Source: Amycolatopsis sp. DSM 110486 (lineage in GTDB: Bacteria; Actinomycetota; Actinomycetes; Mycobacteriales; Pseudonocardiaceae). From it: 64,000 nucleotides of DNA. The position numbers were made by a program, and so were the translations under genes. Shown here in pieces: positions 50,442 to 58,759 of the stretch (positions within the stretch are counted from its first letter, which is position 1; each line of letters opens with the position of its first letter). The DNA lies in assembly GCF_019468465.1 (NCBI RefSeq), contig NZ_CP080519.1:4169001-4233000 (forward strand), in the 5' to 3' direction. A model generated the notes under the pieces. That model was given only the letters and a program-made list of their open reading frames with translations, did no database searches and was not told the origin of the DNA.

Positions 50442-53400
50442 GTGTCGGAGGAGCCGCGCCGTCCTCGGCATGCCGCGCCGGACGAGAAAGCGGGCGCCGA
50501 GCCGCCCTCGTGGACTCCGCCGCCGCCGGTCCGCTGGGACACGCCGGAGCCGTCGGTGTCCGGGCGCCTCGACCCGGCCGCTCGGCCGGATCCCGAGTCG
50601 CCGACCGTGATCAACACCCCGGTCTACCGTCAGCAGACTCCGGCGCAAGGTGTGCAGCAGCCGCAGTACCCGGGGCAGCCGTACCAAGGTGGTCCGGGCC
50701 AGCAGCCGCAGGGCGGCCCGGTTCAGTCGCAAGGCCAGCAGCCGCCGGGCGCTCCGGGCCAGCAGCAAGGCCAACCCGGCTCGGGCCAGATGCAGGGTCC
50801 AGGCCAGCAGGGCCAGCCCGGCTACCCCCAGCCTCCGTACGGCCAGCAGCCTCCGTCGCAAAGCCAGCCCTACCCGCCGCACCCGCAATCCCCGCAGTCC
50901 CCATCCCGCGCGTACCCGCAGACTCCGGGCTACCCGCCCCAGTCCCACACGGGCCAGCAACGCCACCCCGCCCGCCCCGGCACCCAGGGCCAGCCCTACC
51001 CCGGCTCCCAGTACGCCCCCGGCCGCCCGGCTCCGGAGCAGTCCAACCGCGTCGCCGAGCCCGGCTCGAACCCCGGCACCTCGTCCCAGCCCGGCCGCCC
51101 GGCGGACCCAGGCGCGACCGGCACCCCGAACCAGGGCACTTCCTCGCAGCCCAACCGCGCCGCCGACCCGAGCGCGACCGGCGCCCAAAACCCGGGCACC
51201 TTCACGCAGTCCGGCCGCCCCGCCGACCCCGCCCAAAACCCGGGCACCTCCGCACAGCCCAGCCGCACCCCCGACTCCACCGCGATCCCCTGGAAGCAAG
51301 TCCAGCCAGGAGCCCGCGCCCCCGAGTCCGACACCCCGAACCAGGCCGGCTCCGCCCAGCAGCCTTCCGAGACCCAGCCCGGAAACCGCAGCAGCGAAGC
51401 CACGGACCCGAACCAGGCCACCTTCACCGGCCGCCAGCCCTCCGAGCAGGCCAACCGCGTCGCCGAACCGACCGCAACCGACGACCCGGCGCAGCACCAA
51501 GACCCGGCACAGCAACAAGACTCGGCCCGCACCGAAAACCCCGAAGCCAAGCCAGAAGACCCCACCCGCCCCCCGGGCGACCTGGCTCCGGTCATCCTCC
51601 CGCAGTCCCAGCAGCCGGTCGCCCCCGTCGACCCCGCCGCGCCGATGCCCACCAGCGTCCTCGCGAACCCGAGCCCCGGTACGCAGAGCATCATGCCGCC
51701 GTCGCCGCGCCTCCAACCGCAGGAATCCCTGCCGGACCCGGGCACGGACAGCGTCGTCGCCGCGAGCCGCAGCGAAGGCCACGGCACGGGCACCCGCAGC
51801 GAAGGGACCGGCACCGGCAGCGGCTCCCAGGGCAGCGGCACCGGCTCGTTCCCCGGCACCTCCCGGCGCACCGGCTCCCGCACCTCCAGCCGACGTTCCC
51901 GCCGCGGCCGCCTCGGCGCCGGCCTCATCGACGTCCCGCCCGTGCCGTACCGCGATCCCGCGACGGCCGTGCTCGCGAACCCCGTCGTCTCCGAGGAAAA
52001 GCGTTTCTGCGGCAACTGCGGCTCGAAAGTCGGCCGCGCCAAGGACGGTAAGCCCGCCAACCCCGAAGGCAAGTGCGACAACTGCGGCACGTCCTTCTCG
52101 TTCCTGCCGAAGCTGCAGCCCAACGAGCTCGTCGGCGGTCAGTACGAAGTGCTCGGCGCTCTCGCGTACGGCGGCCTCGGCTGGATCTACCTCGCGCAGG
52201 ACCACAACGTCTCCGACCGGTGGGTCGTCCTCAAGGGCTTGATTGACACGGGCGACGCGACCGCCATGGCCGCCGCCGCCAACGAGATGCGGTTCCTCGC
52301 CGAGGTCGAGCACCCGAACATCGTCAAGATCCACAACTTCGTGCAGCACCCGGACGCGCAGACCGGCACGTCCGTCGGCTACATCGTGATGGAGTACGTC
52401 GGCGGCCAGTCGCTGCGCCAGCTCGCCCTGCAGCACCACCGGGAGAGCAAGCGGCCCGAGCCGTTGCCGATCGGGCAGGTCATCGCGTACGGCCTCGAGA
52501 TCCTCCCCGCCCTCGGCTACCTCCACAGCCAGGGCCTGCTCTACTGCGACCTCAAGCCCGACAACGTCATCCAGACCCACGAGCAGCTCAAGCTGATCGA
52601 CCTGGGTGCCGTCCGGCGGCTCGACGACTACGAGAGCCCGCTGTTCTTCACCACCGGCTACAGCGCGCCCGAGCTGGCGACGCAGGGTGCGTCGATTTCG
52701 AGCGATCTCTACACCGTCGGCCGCACGCTCGCCGTGCTGAGCTTCGAGTTCCAGGGCTACACCACGAAGTTCAAGTCGACGCTGCCCGGCCCCGACGCCG
52801 TGCCGCTGTTCGCGCTTTTCGGTTCGTACTACCGCTTCCTCAAGCGCGCGACGCATGTCGACCCGGACCGCCGCTTCCTCGCCGCCGAGGACATGGCCGA
52901 CCAGCTCACGGGCGTGCTGCGCGAGATCATGGCGCTCGGCACGGGCAAACCGCGGCCCGCCGCGTCGACGGTCTTCGGGCCTGAGAGCCGCACGTTCGGC
53001 GTGCACCTCGTCGTCCCCGAAGCCGGCACGACCGTGCCGTTGCCCGAGCCCGCCGAGGTCGTCGCCGGCCTGCCGATCCCGCAGGTTGATACCGATGACC
53101 CCGCGGCCGGCGTCCTGGCGACCACCACCGCGCTCGACCCGCGCGAAGCCATCGAAGCCCTCGCCGGCGCGCCGCGCGAGTCCATCGAGGTGCGCCTGCG
53201 CATCGTCCGCGCACGCATTGAGCTCGGCGAGTTCGTGGAAGCCCAGCGTCAGCTCCAGGCGGCCCAGTATCTGGCCATCCGCAACGGTTTCCCGCACGAC
53301 TGGCGCATCGACTGGTACCGCGGCCTGATCGAGCTGGCCGGCGCCCGCCCGCGCGTCGCGCACGTCGCCTTCGAAGCCGTCTACGACGACCTCCCTGGCG

Positions 53401-53972
53401 AAATCGCCCCCAAGCTGGCGCTCGCCGTCAGCGCGGAGGGCGTCGGCGACTACTTCGGCGCCGCGCGCTACTACGAGCTCGTCTGGCGCACCGACCGCAC
53501 CTACGTGAGCGCCGCCTTCGGCCTCGCCCGCGTGTACTTGGCCCAGGGCGCCCGAGCCAGCGCCGTCGAGGTCTTGGAGATGGTCCCCGCCACCTCCACG
53601 CACTACCTCGACGCCCAGGTCGCCGCCATCAAGATCAAAACCCAATCCAGCGCCGCCTCGGAGCAGTCCCGCATCTCCGAACAGGACCTCCTCGACGCCT
53701 CCCTGCGCCTCGAACGCCTCAACCTCGACGCCGAACGCCGAACCCGCCTGTCCGCCGAAGTCCTCGAAGCCGCGTACGACTGGCTTCGCACGCCCTCCGC
53801 GCCTTCCCCGGCCGAGACCTCGAAGGTCCTCGGGTACGCGCTGGAGGAGCGGGATGTGCGGTTCGGTTTGGAGCGGTGTTACCGCACGTTGGCTCGGTTG
53901 GCGGGGACTACGGAGGACCGGGTAGCGCTGGTGGACCGAGCCAACTCGATCCGTCCGCGGACGTTCACGTAG
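50442..53972 (+). CDS. pknG: Serine/threonine protein kinase PknG with very long N-terminal extension
   Basis: A 1176-aa soluble kinase. Residues 1-520 are disordered, rich in Pro, Gln, Gly and Thr, with imperfect repeats such as QNPGT and PGTSSQPGRPADPG. A rubredoxin-like metal site (about 523-550: CGNCGSK, CDNCGTSF) is followed by the kinase. G-loop GALAYGGLGW (about 569), Lys598 in VVLKGL, catalytic Asp703 in YCDLKPDNV and DLG at 720 are all present. The C-terminal third is TPR-like helices. Mycobacterial PknG is 750 aa and controls 2-oxoglutarate metabolism through GarA-type proteins. GTG at 50442 follows GGGAGG. Confidence 0.95.
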   Translation: MSEEPRRPRHAAPDEKAGAEPPSWTPPPPVRWDTPEPSVSGRLDPAARPDPESPTVINTPVYRQQTPAQGVQQPQYPGQPYQGGPGQQPQGGPVQSQGQQPPGAPGQQQGQPGSGQMQGPGQQGQPGYPQPPYGQQPPSQSQPYPPHPQSPQSPSRAYPQTPGYPPQSHTGQQRHPARPGTQGQPYPGSQYAPGRPAPEQSNRVAEPGSNPGTSSQPGRPADPGATGTPNQGTSSQPNRAADPSATGAQNPGTFTQSGRPADPAQNPGTSAQPSRTPDSTAIPWKQVQPGARAPESDTPNQAGSAQQPSETQPGNRSSEATDPNQATFTGRQPSEQANRVAEPTATDDPAQHQDPAQQQDSARTENPEAKPEDPTRPPGDLAPVILPQSQQPVAPVDPAAPMPTSVLANPSPGTQSIMPPSPRLQPQESLPDPGTDSVVAASRSEGHGTGTRSEGTGTGSGSQGSGTGSFPGTSRRTGSRTSSRRSRRGRLGAGLIDVPPVPYRDPATAVLANPVVSEEKRFCGNCGSKVGRAKDGKPANPEGKCDNCGTSFSFLPKLQPNELVGGQYEVLGALAYGGLGWIYLAQDHNVSDRWVVLKGLIDTGDATAMAAAANEMRFLAEVEHPNIVKIHNFVQHPDAQTGTSVGYIVMEYVGGQSLRQLALQHHRESKRPEPLPIGQVIAYGLEILPALGYLHSQGLLYCDLKPDNVIQTHEQLKLIDLGAVRRLDDYESPLFFTTGYSAPELATQGASISSDLYTVGRTLAVLSFEFQGYTTKFKSTLPGPDAVPLFALFGSYYRFLKRATHVDPDRRFLAAEDMADQLTGVLREIMALGTGKPRPAASTVFGPESRTFGVHLVVPEAGTTVPLPEPAEVVAGLPIPQVDTDDPAAGVLATTTALDPREAIEALAGAPRESIEVRLRIVRARIELGEFVEAQRQLQAAQYLAIRNGFPHDWRIDWYRGLIELAGARPRVAHVAFEAVYDDLPGEIAPKLALAVSAEGVGDYFGAARYYELVWRTDRTYVSAAFGLARVYLAQGARASAVEVLEMVPATSTHYLDAQVAAIKIKTQSSAASEQSRISEQDLLDASLRLERLNLDAERRTRLSAEVLEAAYDWLRTPSAPSPAETSKVLGYALEERDVRFGLERCYRTLARLAGTTEDRVALVDRANSIRPRTFT

Positions 53973-54093
53973 GCCGCTCCCCGGGGCTTGAATGGCGCCT
54001 GGTAATCACTCGTCCGGGTTGTGGACAACTACCCCTCAACCCGCTCTCACCAGGCTTTTTGTCGGTGGGGGCCGATAGAATGGACTCGGGGAC

Positions 54094-54127
54094 GCCCCCC
54101 TCGGGAGGGCGGGGGCCTGTCCAGGCC
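54094..54127 (+). terminator. Double hairpin between pknG and the convergent DUF4097 gene
   Basis: GCCCCC/GGGGGC (54094-54116) with an inner CCTC/GAGG stem is followed by GGCCTG-TC-CAGGCC (54114-54127). They overlap, so only one can form at a time. There is no U tract. Confidence 0.5.
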
Positions 54128-54210
54128 GGGCCCAGGGGGCAAAGGAGCAGAGCCGACCCAACCGTCCGGCTCCACTCCAGCCCCCAGCCATCCCCAGCAC
54201 CAACCCGAAG

Positions 54211-54876
54211 TCACAGGCTGCGCGCGTTGATGTCCCCGTACTCCGTCGTCGCCTCGATGGTCAGGTCCGCCAGACCACCGGCGTTCTGCAGCGAGTTCCG
54301 GACCCGTCCGTACGACGTCCCCGCGTCCAGCGAAGCCGAGACGCCCGGAGCGGCACCCACCGACACATCGCCGGCCGACGTCCGGAGCACAACCGACCCG
54401 CGCACGGCCTCCGCGATGTCGATGTTTCCCTTACCCGTCGTGATCGAAGCCGGGCCGTTCAGCCGGCCGACCGAGACATCACCGGCCTGAGTGGACAGTC
54501 GCACGCCGGCCGCCTCGTCGAGCTTGATCGCGCCGTGCGAGCCCTCGAACGAAACTTCGCCCAGCCGGCCCACGCCGCGGAAGTCGGCGCTCGCGGCCGA
54601 GGCGGAGACGCGCGAGTCGGCGGGCAGCTGCACGGTCACCTCGACCGAGCCCGACGCGCCCAGCATCTGGTTCTTCGCCGTGGCTTCGATCCGGAGCACG
54701 CCGTCCGCGAAGGAGACCGTGGTCTGCTCCGCGACCTTCACGTCGCGGGCCTTCGAAGCGTCCGCCGGCCGGACCTCGACGGCGGTGTCGGCGCGGTCCG
54801 CGGCGATGAACTGAACGCGCCCCGCGGGAATGGTGACGAAGGCGGAGATCGGGGCGGTGGTGGTGAACTTCTGCAT
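54211..54876 (-). CDS. DUF4097 beta-strand-repeat protein
   Basis: A 221-aa protein of the DUF4097 (adhesin-like beta-helix) family, with repeated strands such as GEVSFEGSHGAIKLDEAAGVRLSTQAGDVSVGRL and GNIDIAEAVRGSVVLRTSAGDVSVG. There is no signal peptide, so it is probably cytoplasmic. Function is unknown. ATG at 54876 follows AGGAGC. It is divergent from a MarR-like regulator across an AT-rich spacer with palindromes, and is presumably its main target. Confidence 0.88.
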   Translation of the reverse strand: MQKFTTTAPISAFVTIPAGRVQFIAADRADTAVEVRPADASKARDVKVAEQTTVSFADGVLRIEATAKNQMLGASGSVEVTVQLPADSRVSASAASADFRGVGRLGEVSFEGSHGAIKLDEAAGVRLSTQAGDVSVGRLNGPASITTGKGNIDIAEAVRGSVVLRTSAGDVSVGAAPGVSASLDAGTSYGRVRNSLQNAGGLADLTIEATTEYGDINARSL

Positions 54877-54940
54877 CTGGATCAGCTCCTGTGCTCGTTG
54901 TTTCCGACATGAGAAACGCTACGTTGCGTTCAAGAATCAG

Positions 54941-55033
54941 GCAACAAATCCGTTGCACGGGAACAAGAAAAGACCAGCTCAAAGCCGCGCAATCATTGCA
55001 ATGGAGCAAAATCTAACGCAACACAGCCGTTGC
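54941..55033. promoter_or_regulatory. Three related palindromes in the DUF4097/regulator spacer
   Basis: GCAAC-N6-GTTGC at 54941-54956, GCAAT-C-ATTGC at 54989-54999, and GCAAC-N6-GTTGC at 55018-55033. The outer two share spacing and arms and lie 77 bases apart, one near each gene. The whole spacer is unusually AT-rich for this genome. Confidence 0.7.
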
Positions 55034-55090
55034 AATGAACCATAATAAAAGCTACGCTGAAGACCCAGCAAGCAACACGAGGGAGAAGAG

Positions 55091-55813
55091 ATGCCCGGCG
55101 GCCGACTCACCCAGCAAGAGCGCCAGCAGATCGCCCTGGGCCTCGCCGACAGCCTCGCCTACGCGGAAATCGCCCGCCGCCTCGACCGCCCCACGTCGAC
55201 CATCACCCGCGAGGTCATGCGCAACGGCGGCCCCACCTCGTATCGCGCCGACCTGGCTCACCACGCCACCGAGCACCGCACCCGGCGCCGGAAGAAGACA
55301 GCAGCGCCCCTGAGTCAAGAAGCCCCGCAACCCCACGGCCGCGACGCCGAAGCCGTCCGCGAGTACGAGGAGACCTTCACCGTCCTCCTCATGCAATCCG
55401 GCCTCCCCCGGATGGCCGCCCGCGTCCTGACCCGCCTCTACATCAGCGACGAAGGCAGCGTCACCGCCGCCGAGCTCGTCCGCCACCTGCAGGTCAGCCC
55501 GGCGTCCGTCTCCAAGGCCGTCTCACTCCTCGACGGCCTGGGCCTTCTCAGCAGAGAGCGCGACGAGCGCCGCCGCGAGCGCTACGTCGCCGACAACGAC
55601 GTCTGGTACCAGTCCGTCCTCGCCAGCGCGCGCGCCAACGCCCAGCTCGCCGAGACCGCGCGCCAGGGCGTCGCGATCCTCGGCCGCGACACCCCCGCGG
55701 CCGCGCGCCTGGAGAACATCGCCCGGTTTGTCGATTTCGTCGGCGAGAGCATCGCCCGCGCCGCGGAGCAGGCCCGCGAAATCCTGTACGCGAAACCCGA
55801 GGTCAGGGATTGA
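55091..55813 (+). CDS. Regulator: IS30-type HTH fused to a GbsR/MarR domain
   Basis: A 240-aa protein. Residues 1-55 (GRLTQQERQQIALGLADSLAYAEIARRLDRPTSTITREVMRNGG) match the helix-turn-helix_38 module at the front of IS30-family transposases. A basic linker (RTRRRKK) leads to a winged helix of the GbsR/MarR type (about 90-235: AARVLTRLYISDEGSVTAAELVRHLQVSPASVSKAVSLLDGLGLL). It has two DNA-binding modules and should bind paired sites. The three palindromes upstream fit this. ATG at 55091 follows GAGGGAG. It overlaps the convergent thioesterase by 11 bases. Confidence 0.85.
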   Translation: MPGGRLTQQERQQIALGLADSLAYAEIARRLDRPTSTITREVMRNGGPTSYRADLAHHATEHRTRRRKKTAAPLSQEAPQPHGRDAEAVREYEETFTVLLMQSGLPRMAARVLTRLYISDEGSVTAAELVRHLQVSPASVSKAVSLLDGLGLLSRERDERRRERYVADNDVWYQSVLASARANAQLAETARQGVAILGRDTPAAARLENIARFVDFVGESIARAAEQAREILYAKPEVRD

Positions 55814-56396
55814 TCTCCCACTCCTGACCGTCCTGCGCGCGACGCTGCTTCTCGCGCGCGTCGGCCAGCTTCTGCAACGCCGCCGGGTCACCGTGCGTCG
55901 TGAAATGCTCGAACCCGACCGCCACGAACAGGGCGCGCGCGGTCACGGCGACCGGCCCGTCGGGCGCGTCGAGGTGACCGTCAGCGGAAACGTAGATCTT
56001 GCGCCCCGCCGTGCCGTCCAGGCGGGTCTCGATGTGCAGCGTCGAGCCGACGGGCACGGGCCGGCGGAAGTCTGTCTCGAGCTTGCCGGTCACGGCCGGG
56101 CGCCGCAGCAGGTTGCCGACCGCGCTGCCCAGGGCCTCGTCGAACGCGCATGCCAGCAGCCCGCCGTGCGCGAGGCCGGGCGCTCCCTGGTGGGCGGGCG
56201 TGACGGTGAACTTCGAGAGCACTGTGTGCCCTTCGCCGACGATCGAACGCAGGCGCAGGCCCGCGTCCACCTCGTCGCCGCAGCCGAAACACTCGTCGAA
56301 ATGCACGCCGAGCTCGGTGCCGGCCGCGGGGGCCTTCGGGTGCACAGCGGGTGGCTCCACGGACACCGGCGGCCACGGTCCAGAAACACGACTCAT
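55803..56396 (-). CDS. PaaI-type thioesterase
   Basis: A 197-aa hotdog-fold protein. FDECFGCGDEVDAGLRLR is the Cys-rich opening of this PaaI subgroup. GAPGLAHGGLLACAFDEALGSAV contains the HGG motif and the catalytic Asp region. TGKLETDFRRPVPVGSTLHIETRL follows. It probably hydrolyses acyl-CoA esters. Substrate is unknown. It is divergent from the MHS transporter. Confidence 0.85.
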   Translation of the reverse strand: MSRVSGPWPPVSVEPPAVHPKAPAAGTELGVHFDECFGCGDEVDAGLRLRSIVGEGHTVLSKFTVTPAHQGAPGLAHGGLLACAFDEALGSAVGNLLRRPAVTGKLETDFRRPVPVGSTLHIETRLDGTAGRKIYVSADGHLDAPDGPVAVTARALFVAVGFEHFTTHGDPAALQKLADAREKQRRAQDGQEWEINP

Positions 56397-56476
56397 GCGC
56401 TGACGTTAACCCGCGAGTAGCCGTTCGCGGTACGCGGCCTGACCTGCGGCGCGCGTTTTCCTAAGCGCACAGTAGT

Positions 56477-56493
56477 CGGAAAATTCCGTACGG
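56477..56493. promoter_or_regulatory. Palindromic region between thioesterase and MHS transporter
   Basis: CGGAAAATTCCG (56477-56488) and the overlapping CCGTACGG (56486-56493) are perfect palindromes in the 202-bp divergent spacer. Candidate operator. Confidence 0.35.
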
Positions 56494-56598
56494 TAGAACT
56501 TTCGCGTCTCACGCTGCCGATTAATCCCAGCCGGACAACACTCGGGAAATGAGCTGCATCGGAGCTACTGGGTCGCGTGCGAGGAGGTCGTCGCGGGG

Positions 56599-57957
56599 AT
56601 GAGCGAGGCAACGGCGAAAACACCGGACGTGGATCCGAGAACCGTCAAACGGGCAGTCCTCGCGTCGGCGATGGGTAACGCCACCGAGTGGTACGACTAC
56701 GGCGTCTTCACCTCGGGCGCCATCGCCACGAGCATCGGCACGGTCTTCTTCCCCGGCGAGGGCAACGCAGTGCTGAAGTCGCTCGCGCTGGTCGCGGTTG
56801 GGTTCATCGTGCGGCCGTTCGGCGGGGCGTTCTTCGGCCCGCTGGGCGACAAACTGGGGCGGCAGAAGGTTCTCGCGATCACCATTCTGCTGATGTCGGG
56901 CTGTACGTTCCTGGTCGGCGTGCTGCCGACCTACGCGGGCCCATACAGCATGGGCATCGCGGCACCGATCGCGATCTTGTTGCTGCGCTTGATCCAGGGC
57001 TTCTCCACGGGCGGTGAGTACGGCGGCGCGGCAACGTTCATCGCCGAGTACGCACCGACGAAACGCCGTGGATTCTTCGGATCGTTCCTGGAACTGGGGA
57101 CCCTGAGCGGCTACGTGCTGGGCAACGTCGTCGTGCTCGCGGTCACGCTTTCCCTGCCGGCCGACCAGGTCGAGGCGTGGGCGTGGCGGATCCCGTTCTT
57201 CGTCGCGCTGCCGCTGGGCCTCATCGGTCTGTACCTGCGCTCGAAGCTCGAGGACACGCCGGAGTTCAAGCGGCTCGAGGCTTCCGGCAACAAGCCGAAG
57301 AAGGCGCCGCTGAAGGAGACCTTCACCCGCAACTGGCGGATGATCCTCAACCTCATCGGCATCGTGCTGCTGCTGAACATCGCGGACTACATGCTGCTCA
57401 CGACCATGCCGACGTACTTCACGGATACGTTGAAGATCAACGACAACACGTCCACGTTGATCATCATCGGCGTGGAGATCGTGCAGGCCGCGATCATCCT
57501 GCCGCTGGGCGCTTTGTCCGACCGCATCGGGCGAAAACCGTTGCTGATCACCGCCGCGATCGGGTTCCTGGTGCTGAGCTGGCCGAGCATCAAGCTGATG
57601 CAGTCGGGCAGCATCCTGTGGCTGATCGTCGGGTTCGGCATCGTCGCGTTCCTGCTGGTGCTGATGCTGGCCGTGATTGGCTCGACGTTCCCGGCGATGT
57701 TCCCGACCCGCGTGCGCTACGGCTCGTTCGCGATCGGCTACAACATCTCGACGTCGCTGTTCGGTGGTACGTGTGGTGTCGTCGTGACGGCCCTGATCCA
57801 GAGCACGGGCAACAAGGACTGGCCGGCGTACTACCTGATGATCGCCGCCGTGATCGCGCTGGTGCCGATCTTCAAGATCCCGGAGACTTCGCAGGTGCCG
57901 ATCGAGCAGATCGACACCGCGGACACGGGTGGCAAGCTGGCGGGTGCGGCTCGCTGA
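56599..57957 (+). CDS. MHS family (ProP-like) proton symporter
   Basis: A 452-aa 12-helix MFS transporter of the metabolite:H+ symporter family. It has ASAMGNATEWYDYGVFTSGA at helix 1, VRPFGGAFFGPLGDKLGRQK (motif A), RLIQGFSTGGEYGGAATFIAEYAP and GALSDRIGRKPLL. ProP-type members import proline, betaine or other carboxylates. The exact substrate is not readable. ATG follows GGAGG at a longish distance. It ends at a strong terminator, with a tiny membrane-protein gene convergent beyond it. Confidence 0.9.
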   Translation: MSEATAKTPDVDPRTVKRAVLASAMGNATEWYDYGVFTSGAIATSIGTVFFPGEGNAVLKSLALVAVGFIVRPFGGAFFGPLGDKLGRQKVLAITILLMSGCTFLVGVLPTYAGPYSMGIAAPIAILLLRLIQGFSTGGEYGGAATFIAEYAPTKRRGFFGSFLELGTLSGYVLGNVVVLAVTLSLPADQVEAWAWRIPFFVALPLGLIGLYLRSKLEDTPEFKRLEASGNKPKKAPLKETFTRNWRMILNLIGIVLLLNIADYMLLTTMPTYFTDTLKINDNTSTLIIIGVEIVQAAIILPLGALSDRIGRKPLLITAAIGFLVLSWPSIKLMQSGSILWLIVGFGIVAFLLVLMLAVIGSTFPAMFPTRVRYGSFAIGYNISTSLFGGTCGVVVTALIQSTGNKDWPAYYLMIAAVIALVPIFKIPETSQVPIEQIDTADTGGKLAGAAR

Positions 57958-57976
57958 GTTCGGGTTTGTTTGTTTC

Positions 57977-58016
57977 GCGGCCCGTCCCCCCTTGTGCTGG
58001 GGGACGGGCCGCTTTT
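57977..58016 (+). terminator. Intrinsic terminator of the MHS transporter gene
   Basis: A perfect 14-bp stem (57977-57990 with 57999-58012), an 8-base loop and TTTT. Confidence 0.93.
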
Positions 58017-58059
58017 ATTTCTACTGCGTCTACTGTGGACAGCTCGTGGGCTGCTCCGC

Positions 58060-58182
58060 TCAGCGAACCTCGGCAACCTCGACCGGGCGAGGAGCAGCGA
58101 AACGCTTGCGCGCCCAAGTCGCCAACCCACCGGCGACCACAACAGCTACTACGGTTTCGATCATGAGTGCGGCGAACACCAT
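58060..58182 (-). CDS. 40-residue single-pass membrane protein
   Basis: Starts ATG at 58182 with GAGGAGG nine bases upstream, one of the strongest ribosome sites in the window. The peptide MVFAALMIETVVAVVVAGGL is one membrane helix, followed by a basic ATWARKRFAAP and a polar end (VEVAEVR). It is similar in plan to small accessory subunits of transporters, but I recognise no family. It is convergent with the MHS transporter. Confidence 0.6.
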   Translation of the reverse strand: MVFAALMIETVVAVVVAGGLATWARKRFAAPRPVEVAEVR

Positions 58183-58445
58183 TTTTGCTTCCTCCTCGAG
58201 TTCTCGGGCCGGCTCGCTCTTGGTTCGACCGGCTGAGCACGGATGTCGGCGGCCTTCGTCGACCACCACAGGAAACATCGCCACAAGGCGCCCGGATATT
58301 TCGCCGAAAACCCACTTGGCCGGGGTGACGTCGGCCACCCTGGTTGTGGGGCGGTAACTGTGGTCTGAACAGGGGATTGGTGCCTCACTGAGTGAGAGGT
58401 CTGGGCCGCTGGTGGCTCGGCTTTGCCGCCCGAACGCCTCGTCTG

Positions 58446-58745
58446 CTGGTACGACCGGTCCCCCTCGCACCGCACGGCTCGACGCGACCGGTCCCCTCGC
58501 GGCGCTGACGTGGTTCGACCAGTCCAGTCGCGGCGCGAACGCGGTTCGAAAGGTCCAGTCGCGTGGTGGTTGTGGCTCGACCGGTCCGTTCGTGCCGGGT
58601 GGGTGGCGGTCCGTTGGGGCTGGGAGCCGTGCACGACTGGTCCACTCGTGCAGCGGCGGTGGCTCGATGGGTCCGGTCGTGCGACGGGCGCGGCACGAGT
58701 GGTCCACTCGCGCGGATCGGCCGGGCCCAGCGGTCCACTCGTGCG
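58446..58745. repeat. 31-bp tandem array B, about 10 units, inverted relative to array A
   Basis: GGTCC (once AGTCC) cores lie at 58457, 58490, 58521, 58552, 58583, 58608, 58639, 58670, 58701 and 58732. The step is 31 except for one of 33 and one of 25. Read on the minus strand, the units match array A (GCGA...GGACC...TCG). Several are better palindromes, e.g. CGAGTGG-T-CCACTCG. The array lies just downstream of the 3' end of the membrane-protein gene at 58760 and upstream of the 40-residue gene. Confidence 0.9.
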
Positions 58746-58759
58746 GGGGTGGCGGTGTC

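Noticed and set aside
49887..53645. Minus-strand open frame of over 1200 codons antisense to pknG
   Set aside because: High GC keeps antisense frames open. It has no ribosome site and no domain, while the plus strand encodes a clear kinase.
54020..54028. TGTGGACAA as a DnaA box and possible origin
   Set aside because: A single box is not an origin. There is no cluster of boxes, no dnaA/dnaN and no AT-rich unwinding region.
54050..54200. Structured RNA or riboswitch after pknG
   Set aside because: Only GC-rich hairpins between convergent genes can be seen. No conserved riboswitch core was recognised, and no plus-strand gene follows.
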